From positions 2,108,001 through 2,172,000 of the forward strand of contig CP126203.1 of NCBI GenBank assembly GCA_030272155.1: a DNA stretch of 64,000 bases, in the 5' to 3' direction. The translations under genes and the position numbers were made by a program. A model generated the notes under the pieces. That model saw only the letters and a list, made by a program, of their open reading frames with translations, ran no database searches and was not told the DNA's origin. The stretch is from Tetradesmus obliquus (lineage: Eukaryota > Chlorophyta > Chlorophyceae > Sphaeropleales > Scenedesmaceae). The first letter of the stretch is position 1. Every line of letters starts with the position of its first letter. Positions 10,376-19,884 of this stretch are shown one piece after another.

Positions 10376-12674
10376 CCACCTGGGTCGGCGAGGTGGCAGG
10401 CCTGCCAGGTGGCCTCAGCAGCATAGTGCTGTTGCAGCTGCGGCCCGGTGGTGCTGTGCATGGCAATGTGCGCTACTGGGATGGTGAAGAACAGCGCTTC
10501 CGTGCTTTCAGGGTGAGCTAGGAATGCATTTGCTGGAAGGGTGTGCTTGCTGCTGTAGGTGTTGCAAAAGAATGCAGTGCAATTGAGGCAGTGGTGCAAG
10601 TTGCTGGAGCGGCAGCAGCATGGGCAGTGGGTGCGTGCAGAACAGCTGTCACGCTACATATGCAGTAGTAACTCTGACAGCAGTTGCCAGTCCTGCTGCG
10701 AGAAAGGGTGATTACATCAGGGTCCTGGCTGTGCAGGTTGAGGGCAGCACTACTGCTGAGGGTGCCTCTACCCGCAGCAAACTCCTCAGTGCTGTGCATA
10801 CAACCAGTTTGTGGTTGCAATTGTGGTTACATGGTTGGATGAAAGCAGCACGGGCCAGGAAGTGTCCCCGCAGGGGTCAGCTCGGCAGCGGTGCCGCCTC
10901 TGCCTGTTGCGAGCTGCCAGTCTGCTGCCTGTTCTGCCGTGGTTGCTCTGCAGATTACACCCGTTCCACAAGATGCAGCTGCTGCAGGCGCTTCTGCATC
11001 TCTTCTAGCCATTCCTACCATGGCGGTAGAATATGAGGAGCCAAGTGCTCCCAGAAAGGCAGCAGTGCCACCCCTAGCTGCAGGCAGTACTGCAGATCAT
11101 TCCACGGCCCTTGTAGCGCCAGCAGCAGAGCAGCAAGCAGGCGAGACGCTGCAATGCCAGCAGGCAAACGAAAACGTGGCACATGATCTTCTGGTGCTGT
11201 ACACTCCTGCAGCGCTTGCGATGATTGGCGGCGCTGTCAGCAGTGTGGAAGCGGCAGCGCGGATAAGTGTAGAAATGGCAAACAAGGCGTATGCGGACTC
11301 AATGATACCTATCACACTGAGCTTGATGGCAGTGCGGCAGGTAAGTCCCCAGCCGCAGCCACCTAGCTGTTGTTGGGATGTTTGGATGTGATGCACAGGG
11401 TTTCACATTGCTGCCTGCAGCATGCATGCACACAGCATGTTGCATTGATGGTGATGCATGCTTCTTGCTACCACCTGCAGGAAACTGGCGCTGCAAAACT
11501 GTGTGCAGGCAGCGGCAGTATGAGCATGCTGCCTTTTGAACTGCGGTCCACTCACCAAGCAGTCCACTCACCGTCATGGTTGGTGCTGTGTCCGCTGCAT
11601 GCACACCCATTGTCAACGCCACCATCGCCGGCAGTTTGATTTCGCTGAGAGCAGCAACAGCACCGAGATGCTGGCGATGCTGACTTCGAATCCACTCGTG
11701 CAGCACTGGCGAAATGAGGTAGGTGCCAAACCATGACACACAACAGCAAGCAGAGGCTGCTGCCAACGCCTGGCCAGCTAGCACTGCAAATTTTGAATAA
11801 TGTGTGCTTCATTGGCATGCATGCATTGCGCCAGCACTGCAGGCAAAATGACCGTACCTGTGCTTCATTGGCATGCATGCTTAGCGCCAGCACTGCAGGC
11901 AAAATGGCGCACTTGTGCTTCATTGGCATGCATGCATTGCGACAGCACTGCAGGCAAAATGACGTACTTGAGCTTTCTTGGCATGCATGCTTAGCGCCAG
12001 CACTGCAGGCAAAATGGCGCACTTGTGCTTCATTGGCATGCATGCATTGCGACAGCACTGCAGGCAAAATGGCGTACTTGTGCTTCATTGGCATGCATGC
12101 TTAGCGCCAGCACTGCAGGCAAAATGGCGCACTTGTGCTTCATTGGCATGCATGCATTGCGACAGCACTGCAGGCAAAATGGCGTACTTGTGCTTTATTG
12201 GCATGCATGCATTGCGCCAGCACTGCAGGCAGTAGCAAGCCATGGCTGCTAGCCAGATTCATCACGCAGCATAAGCAGCAGTGCTGTGCCGGCAGGCCTA
12301 AGTTCCTTGGCCTATGTCAGTACAGTCTCATCAGCTTGCGGGACGGCGCCAAAACTGTTGCAGTTCCCTGCCGGCACGAGGAGGCAAACAGCCGCATGCA
12401 ATGTGCAACTGCTGCTGCTGCTGCTGCTGCTGCTGCAGGTTGGGGCTGATTTGGTCATTGTGTTCACGGGCTTGCACCAGTCACAGTTCAAATTGCTGCT
12501 GCTGCTGCTGCTGCTGCTGTTGCAGGTTGGGGCTGACCTGGTCAGCGTGTTCACTCGCCTGCACCAGTCACAGCCGCATGCAATGTGCAACTGCTGCTGC
12601 TGCTGCTGCTGGTGCTGAAGGTTGGGGCTGACCTGGTCAGTGTGTTCACTGGCCTTCACCAGTCACAGATCAAC

Positions 12675-12726
<52 letters not shown>

Positions 12727-13473
12727 AGGTTGGGGCTGACCTGGTCAGCGTGTTCACTGGCCTGCACCAGTCACAGCCGCATGCAATGTGCAACTACTGC
12801 TGCTGCTGCTGCTGCTGCTGTCGTAGGTTGGGGCTGACCTGGTCAGCGTGTTCACGGGCCTGCACCAGTCACAGTTAAACTTGCTGCTGCTGCTGCTGCT
12901 GCTGCTGTTGTAGGTTGGGGCTGACCTGGTCAGCGTGTTCATGGGCCTGCACCAGTCACAGTTCAAACTGCTGCTGCTGCTGCTGCTGCTGCTGCAGGCT
13001 GAAGCTGACCTGGTCAGTGTGTTTACTGGCCTGCACCAGTCACAGATCAACTTGCTGCTGCTGCTGCTGCTGTAGGTTGGGGCTGACTTGGTCAGCGTGT
13101 TTACTGGCCTGCACCAGTCACAGATCAAAGAGTGCGGCAGGGGCTATGTTGGGGGAGGGCAGCGCTTCGCTGTGTCTGTCATTGCAGGGGGCTGCTACCC
13201 AGGGTACACCCTGGCGCATGAGGTGAGCTGCACTGCTGCTGCTGTAGCTGCCATGCAAGCAGCTTGTTAGCTGAGCACTCCTTGATTGCGGAGCGTGTAG
13301 CAAGGCGATAGAATGTCAGGACTTGCAGATGTGACAGATTTATCAGTGGTTGAAGAACGGCATAAGCCGCGTCAGCACAAGGAAGCTGCATGGCGGTCGA
13401 CTTGTTCAGGGCAGCCGCTGAAGGGATTGTCAGAGGTGTCTTGGGTATCGCTACTGCTACCAAATCAACTGAC

Positions 13474-13506
<33 letters not shown>

Positions 13507-15995
13507 GTGCTGTCTCCTGCTGCTGCCATTGTCGCCTCAGATCGGCCACAACCAAGGTGAGCAGCCAGCATTCATATGATTTAAGCGTGTGCTGATGATA
13601 ATTGTTGTGCTGCAGCAGCAGCCGCTCTCACTGCACCAAGCTCAAGTGCAGGCTGCAGTTTGATTCAAATGCACACCTGACTGGCAGGCAGTGGTTGTGA
13701 CTTTGTGCATAACAAACCTCTCACACCTAAATGTTTCTATTCCTTTTCACTCCGCATGCTGCGTTGCAGGCTGTCACCACAACTACAATGACGCTGACGC
13801 AGCGGTGTATGCGCGCTACATGGCAGGGCCCTACGCCTGGGGATGGAGGAGGTGAGGGCAGCAGCTGCCGAATGAGGTGATTCATGCATACATGCTTTCA
13901 TTCAAACCAGTAGTTCACACCAAGGAGCCTCACGTTGCAGCAGCCAGCTGCTGCAAACACACACGTGCAGCTTCGCAGGCCAGCACCTGTGCAGCCTCTG
14001 CTGCTGTGGCACGCCCTTATGCGTGCTGCAATCGAGGCACACAATGGCAGGCTGCACCCCTGCACATGCAGTGGCATGCTGTGGTGGCTGCAGCACGCAG
14101 TGTGCATTTTGTGGTGGCTGTAGCACGCAGAAAGCCGGTGATTTGACGCAACTTCCATTGATGACTGCTGCTCTCTGTTGCTGTGTGCTGCAGATGTACA
14201 TCTGGTGATACGGTGAGCACAACATGCACGTGTTTTGTTATGGTGCAGTCCATCAGACCCTGCTTCTCACATCGCTTGGTCACATTTGCAGCTGCACAGC
14301 AACGATGTGGCGGCAGGCACACTTGCATCATGCCACGCTGCGCTGCCTGCTGCTCTTTTCAAGCATTCACATGACCCCCTGTCTGCTGCTGCCTCACTAC
14401 CTGCAACCTTGTCATTTTGTTGCTACATATCCAAAACCCCAGGCCTTCAAAACCATCATGTCGTACCGCTGCGTCGGCGACAGCCGCGCCCGCAACGAGG
14501 TCGGCCTGTTTTCCAACCCCTCTGTCGAGTCCCGCCCAGGCAGCGGCATCCCTAGCGGCGACCCTTCCCAGGGCGATTGCGCACGCGGCATTCGCGAAAC
14601 AGCCTGCAAAATAGCAGCATACCGGACGCGCAAGGGCCCGTCACCAAGCCCATCACCTAGCAGCAGCCCGGAACCAGCACCCAGCCCTTCCCCTAGTCCG
14701 TCACCGTCTGCCGCCCCTACTCTGGCACTTATCAGCAGCCTACCTGCAGGGTATCCAGGCCTGACTGGCAACTTGAGTGCCGTCAGTGAAGATGGCACTG
14801 TCGCCTGCAGCATATCAGTGCTACCGCAGCTGGACGTGGATGGCGTGACAATCATGGATCCGGGACCTGGGCGGTGTAACGGCAATGGTGATGTTCCCGC
14901 CGGCACGTACAAGCTGCTGCAAGTGACGCCGGAGGGCTTGTTATTTAAGCGCTGGGACTGTTATTCAACCGCCAGGGGATTCCCGGCAGGGCCGGCCATT
15001 CAGGTGGCAGTGACGCTACGCGCCGGCTCTGCTGTCACGTGTGTGGCAGTGTATGCAGCAGATGGCAGCAGCCAACCTTCACCCAGGTGCGATGGTTTCT
15101 GTTTCTTAACATGCTAGTTGGACTTATTTGATTGGGCTGCCTGCACATCAACAGCCATGTTTGGCTGCAGCAGCAGGGGTGTATCTTGCTTTTGATCAGT
15201 CGAAGGCATGTGACACCGTTCAAGATTGAGCGCGCAGCAAGTTCAAGCCCTGCAGCCATGTCACTGCAGTTGTTGCTTCTGACAGCTCCTCGCTTCTGCT
15301 GCTGCTGTGCCAGCCCCGACCTATCACCATCACTTGATCCGTCACCATCACCCGATGAATCACCCAGCCCATCCCCCGACCCAAGCCCCAGCCCATCCTC
15401 ATCACCATCAGCCAGCCCCAGCCCTAGCCCCAGTCCTCAGCTACCGGTCAACTCCACGCAGCTTGCGCTGCTTGCTCACCTGCCTGCTGTATACCCAGCA
15501 GATGCTGCTTCAGCCAACCTCACCGCAAACAGCACTAAGCTGCGCTGTCGCAAGTCCCCAGCACCCCGGCTAGGTTTGAAAGGAGTGAGCCTGCTAAACC
15601 CAAAGAGTGGCAGCTGCAAGGGTTCAGAGGGTGCTGTCCCTGAGGGGCTTTACAACCTGCAGCAAGTGCCGCCAGCTGGCGTGGAGTTTCGCAGATGGGA
15701 TTGCTACCAGAATACCAACGGCACCAGGGCGGGCTTGATACCTGTCACAGTCAGCAGGAGCAAAAATGTGACCAGTGTGATTATTAGGAGTGACATGGTG
15801 GTCGTGTGCACGTCGCTGTATGTGATGAGCAAGCAGCTCAGCAGCCACGCGGGGCCGATGCTGGATGAGATCAAAGAGCCAGCCCCTAACCACAGCTGTG
15901 CCAGAGTTTATAGCTTACTGCAGGGTTGGCAGTATGGCAGGCATGCGGTGCACTGCAGACCTTGTGTTCAACCTGTTGTGGCTCATACCATCTAA
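9106..15995 (+). CDS. Secreted reprolysin-like zinc metalloprotease with Pro-Ser linkers and two Cys modules
   Basis: Exons 9106-9289, 10247-10512, 10954-11340, 11635-11718, 13076-13222, 13541-13556 (16 nt), 13770-13851, 14194-14212 (19 nt), 14443-15086 and 15314-15995 join in frame to 836 residues; one extra exon near 10.69-10.74 kb (reads GDYIRVLAV) is possible. A signal peptide (MRSTTAALLIVTLLGTCLA) is followed by a propeptide. The catalytic domain starts at DLLVLYTPAAL and contains WRNE-VGADLVSVFTG. The metzincin motif HEIGHNQGCHH (HExxHxxGxxH) is assembled from three exons, and the Met-turn is TIMSY (about residue 401). These features are typical of M12B/reprolysin-like enzymes; the chlamydomonad gametolysins I know are M11, so this is a different family. 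Two (SP)n linkers each precede a ~110-residue module sharing P-x-G-x-Y-x-L-x-Q-V and F-x-R-W-D-C-Y. A role in wall or matrix processing is inferred. Confidence 0.85.
11804..12231 (+). repeat. 55-bp minisatellite, 8 copies, in metalloprotease intron
   Basis: Eight units of 55-56 bp each contain TTGGCATGCATGC and GCCAGCACTGCAGGCAAAATG. Two unit types alternate (CATTGCG...GTACTT and CTTAGCG...GCACTT), giving a 110-bp dimer repeat. The array lies in the intron between the WRNE exon and the VGADLV exon. It is periodic without unique spacers, so it is not a CRISPR array. Confidence 0.9.
12386..13075 (+). repeat. Seven decoy copies of the 5' end of a catalytic-domain exon, each with a (CTG)n tract
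   Basis: The first 48 nt of the exon at 13076 (encoding VGADLVSVFTGLHQSQ) recur upstream at 12439, 12526, 12621, 12729, 12827, 12914 and 12998. Each copy is preceded by a (CTG)n tract and an AG acceptor. After the shared 48 nt each copy runs into ATCAACTTG, TTCAAATTG or CCGCATGCAATG and the next CTG tract, with no donor GT at that point. Only the eighth copy continues into the complete exon ending at the HE of the zinc motif. Spacing is 78-108 bp and varies with CTG-tract length. Confidence 0.9.
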
Positions 15996-17295
15996 GATGG
16001 TGCCAGGACCCACATGTAGCCATCCTCTCTCATTGCAGCAGCCTCGCAATGAATTAAAGGTGTTGACCAGTGACACCAGGTCAACAAACTTTATGCGGCA
16101 TTATCCTGTGTGAAGAGAAAAGTCACAAGGCTGCTCTTGCACTCGATTGCTGCGGTGCCAATAGAGTTGCCATTCTATTGACTTGTTTGCCAAGTTTTTT
16201 CAGTTGTGCCGTGCTTGGCTGCAGCCCTGGCCATAACAGCACCAGCATCATCATCATGTTACCATTTAAGCCATAGCAACGTCGCCATCGGCACCAGCAT
16301 GTGTTACTGGTAGAATGTAGCGCTGCCGTGATGCCACTTGTATCCTGCAGTGAAAGGAATGTCCTTGTACAATGTCAGCAAGCATCTGTACATACCAGCA
16401 CCAGCATGTGCACATGCCCCACGTGGGGTCGCATTGACCTGTGTTGATACGTATAAGAACGAATTTAGACACGACCGCGTCCTGATCTGTGTTGCAACAT
16501 CTGGGTGATTTCAAAGCATATGTTACAGCAATTCTTGAGGTCCGCATGCATTGCACTTGGGCTGAGGTGTGCCCGCAATAGACTGCATCACCATGCTACT
16601 GTTTGCGTAGCCAGGATGCTGATGGTCTTTTTATGGATTTGCTTGGACTGAGCTCCGAGCGACAGCTCCAACAGCTGCTTTCCACGCGTCAGCTGTACTG
16701 AAATGGGCCTGAACTTGATTCAAAAGCCAAGGTGGGATGCCCTAACGTGCGCTTTGGTGCTTCAAGCAAGGTGTAATCTTTGTGCTGTTTGAGACTGCAA
16801 TGGACAGCCAAGGATGGCCCATTTTGTCGGATAGCAACATAGTAGTCACTACGGTCGGCAGCATTGTTAGTACAACAGTGATTGGCTGGTCAGTGCGCAT
16901 GCTGGCCAGCTCTGCACAGCAAAGTGCAGGCATGTGTCTGATGAGCTGCCAGCTCAAGGCGCTGGCTGGCAGCCTGAGGGTTTGAATTCAAACTTGTGTT
17001 TTGACTTTCAACAGCGCGTCGGCGCCCGTGCATGCAAGAACAGGCCTCCAAAGAAGATCAGCACACTGCTACAACCAAAGGTGCTGACCTACCAACATTG
17101 CATCCCTGCAGTGCAATACAGCCAAACCCTTGTTGAGTAACATGGTGGTGATCAGTACACCCCAAACCCTACTATCCTGCTGTACAGCTAGTGCAGCAGA
17201 GCACCTTAGCAGCGCAGGCCAGTCACGCTGCATACAGCCTCTCATTGGTCGATTAAGTCCTTACTGTTGACTGTTTGCACACCCTGCAGCCCAGC
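15996..17295. other. Intergenic region; one dispersed repeat
   Basis: No supported gene. It holds the metalloprotease 3' UTR, a TGTAA motif near 16768, and the 47-bp dispersed repeat at 16246-16292. The last few hundred bases should include the promoter of the DUF4286 gene. Confidence 0.4.
16246..16292 (+). repeat. 47-bp dispersed repeat, copy 1
   Basis: The segment starting (CAT)4 G TTACCATTTAAGCC and ending GTCGCCATCGGC is identical to 33518-33564 in an intron of collagen-like gene C. Shorter matches to the (CAT)n-GTTACCA part occur near 54480 and 54530. It may be an end of a small mobile element. Confidence 0.8.
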
Positions 17296-17715
17296 ATGGC
17301 AGACCCGCAGAGCTCAAACGTCAAGGTCATCCAGCCTCATGACCCCGCTGTGGACCGACGCGTGATTTACGAGTGCAACTTTAGCGTAGACCAGAGCGTT
17401 GTGCCGGAGTTTGCAGCCTACCTGCGCCAGCACATGCGGGAGATTGTGGAGTTGGACGGGGGCAAGCTGTTCGACAGGGCCACTCTGTGCATCGCTGAGC
17501 ATGAAGGCCAACACGACGGGGACCGATACCATTTGTGCGCCAGGTACAGGGCACGCAGCCGCTTCAGGCTGCAGGAGTACTTTGATAAGGCAGGAGACAG
17601 GCTGCGCAGGGACATGCTGGAGAAGTGGGCAGGACGCTTTGAGGTGCAGCGGCGCATCCTCGTGATTGATTCTGTCATCGAGGCCGGCGGTGAGAGCATG
17701 GCGATCGAGGCATGA
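17296..17715 (+). CDS. DUF4286 family protein
   Basis: Single-exon frame of 139 residues starting at the ATG in CAGCATGGCA (reads MADPQSSNVKVIQPHD) and ending in TGA. The core runs from VIYECNFSVD through a conserved Tyr/Arg-rich stretch (RYHLCARYRARSR, LQEYFDKAGDRLR) to RFEVQRRILV. This matches the small DUF4286 ferredoxin-like-fold family, whose biochemical role is unknown. The family is usually about 100 residues; the extra ~18 N-terminal residues here are unstructured. No signal peptide is visible. It is the only intron-free cellular gene in the window. Assignment is from recognised pattern, not from a search. Confidence 0.8.
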   Translation: MADPQSSNVKVIQPHDPAVDRRVIYECNFSVDQSVVPEFAAYLRQHMREIVELDGGKLFDRATLCIAEHEGQHDGDRYHLCARYRARSRFRLQEYFDKAGDRLRRDMLEKWAGRFEVQRRILVIDSVIEAGGESMAIEA

Positions 17716-19884
17716 GCGGGCTACAGCACTCCTGCTAGGCATGCAGCAGATGGACAGCAGCAGCAGCTGCTGCTGCTCCTGCAGTGTTGCTGGCAGCTGC
17801 TACATGCTGCGCGCTGCATGGTCAGCTAGAATGCTGCGTTGGTGTGAGCAGGAATGCTACTTGTTTCATTATGCCAGACAGGCAGCATGAGCGTGCAGCC
17901 AGCAGTCTGGTGATAGTTTGTGCACACCTCGCTCCTCCTGCAAACACGCGCGTGTTGCGTGCGCTTGCGTGCGCTGGTGTGTCAATGGGGTGATGTCAAA
18001 TGGGCAAATCTAGGGTTGTACAAAAACCGGGCCATCATTTGTATGCCTGTGCACCTGCTGTGCTGAGTTTCCGAGGCAGCTTTGCGACGCCTGTGCTGTG
18101 CTTGGCGTGTGCTCCTTTTTGTATTCCCTGCTTCTCGCAATCGTGCGTCTCAAGGCGTGTACCAGCAGCACACCTGCGCGTCAGCTTTGCATTGTGTGCA
18201 GCAGCAGCTTCTACAGAATACTTGTATAGTCAGCTGCACCTGGCTGCACTGCAGTTTTATGGTCAGATCAGCGTCACTTGTTTTTGTGCGCGAGCAGCGC
18301 AGGGGTGGGGGCGCCTGGTGTCTGAATAGGTAGCCGAGCAGTGGTGAGGAGAGCTTGGGATGCAGCACCGACATTGTGGCACAGCAGTTGTGTGCACATC
18401 TATCAGCGCGGTGCATATCTGAAGAGGCAGCAGTGGTTCGGCGCGCTGCTGCGCGCTGTGGGAGTGCTGTGGCGCTTTCTGGTGCACGACACAAGCCTGT
18501 GTCTGTGCTTCGACGCTGGCAGTGGAGTGTGTGATGCTAGCACGTGACAATAACAGCTAGCATTTGGGTGACATGGCTGGTAGTTGACAGCATTCATATG
18601 CAGAAAGACTGGTCTGTGTGTCAGGGGCGTTGTCTGCATTGAGCGGTCGTACTGTGCTGACTGGAAGCAGCGGCAGTTTGCACAGGACAGCATGCGAGCT
18701 GCTCATGGTGTGCCGGCAGCTGTGCATGCTGCAGTATCCGCTGTTGCAGTAAAGATAATACTTGAATGTTATGACTTAGGCCTGCTGTACTATCTATGGA
18801 CCCGGTTTCCCGTACTGGCGAGCGATTCACATAGTGGTGCCACGATTGTGCAAGCAGAGGGAGTTGAGATGCATGTCTGTGTCAGGTATGCTGTCCCTGC
18901 GCGTGTGCGTGGTGCTGTTGTTGCGGCCGTTGATATGTATGGTTGCATGCGTTACGTTGTGACATGCCAGCGAGGGTCTGGTTGCATGCCAGTTGATTGC
19001 ACCCCACCGAGCGTGAGCGGCAACCTGCGCTGCCGTAGAACTTTGAGGTTGTAGCTTTCCTGCAAGTTGTGAGATGTGAGCTGCTGTCAGCCAGCATGCA
19101 GTCGCGTGTTCAGGTGGAGTCCTGACAGTGTTCTGAGTTTGTGTTGACAGCTGTCATTGACGGCAACTGGCCGAGCTGCTGTTTTGGTTTTCGCATGAGT
19201 TGAGGGCGGGAGCGGCAGATATCGTATAGGGAACTTTCTTAGGAAGTTCTTGGTGTTCTGCAGGGCTTGCTGGCAGGGGAATGTTGTCGGTGCAAAGAAG
19301 GCACAGCGTTCCTGCTTTTCTAAGCATTTTGTTTGCATATGTTGGCTGGTGATGCATGTATCCTACCCAGCCTGTTGCACTGCTCAGCAGGCACAGCAGT
19401 ACAGTGGGCCTGTTGTTGATGGGCCTGCCATCGTGACTGCTGGCATTGGCCTGTGATCACGTGGGAATAGTACTCACGGTGTGTTGATTGTATGAGTTTT
19501 CAAGGAACACATGATGTGGACGCCACAGCAGGACATAGCAGCAGGCGATGTGACAGGCACTGGCGTGACGCCTTATGGTTCTGTTTGGCAGCAGCGTTTG
19601 ATGAACTTGAGCATACATTATTTACCTTGCTGGATCACGTATTGTAATCAACTGTGTGATGTTCCTGTACTGCGTACTTGTCACCATGAGCTGTGCTGCC
19701 TAGTGCTAGTTCGCTTGATGCTTCACGCTAGACAGGCCGCGACGGGCAGCCAATAGGGAGCACACGCGTTCAAAGCGTCTGATCGATAAACGCATCGGCT
19801 GCCAGTTGTTGAAGCCGTCAGCTGCTGCCTTCGAAAATGCACCTTCCATAGCTCGTCGTGCACTGTGCATCAACACACGCCAGC
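17716..19884. other. Long intergenic stretch without recognised genes
   Basis: About 2.2 kb with only short frames lacking domain-like sequence or consistent splicing. It should contain the 3' UTR of the DUF4286 gene and the promoter of the TBCCD1 gene. No repeats, RNA genes or obvious elements were seen. Confidence 0.4.

Noticed and set aside
10620-11036. Whole frame 10620-11036 as one metalloprotease exon
   Set aside because: Only a short part (GDYIRVLAV) looks like propeptide. The frame does not join the downstream exon at 10954, and the splice model keeps phase without it, so it is only mentioned as a possible small exon.
11804-12231. CRISPR-like array
   Set aside because: The whole 55-bp unit repeats without unique spacers, it lies inside an intron of a eukaryotic gene, and there are no cas genes.
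12585-12878. Reading frame of alternating poly-Leu and VGADLVSVFTG segments
   Set aside because: It is translation through intronic CTG tracts and decoy exon copies. TAG codons at several acceptors and the frame changes between copies (95 and 98 bp steps) argue against a real protein.
18000-19760. Several 60-110 codon frames between the DUF4286 and TBCCD1 genes
   Set aside because: No recognisable domain, no consistent splice joins, and overlapping frames on both strands of similar length, as expected by chance in this composition.
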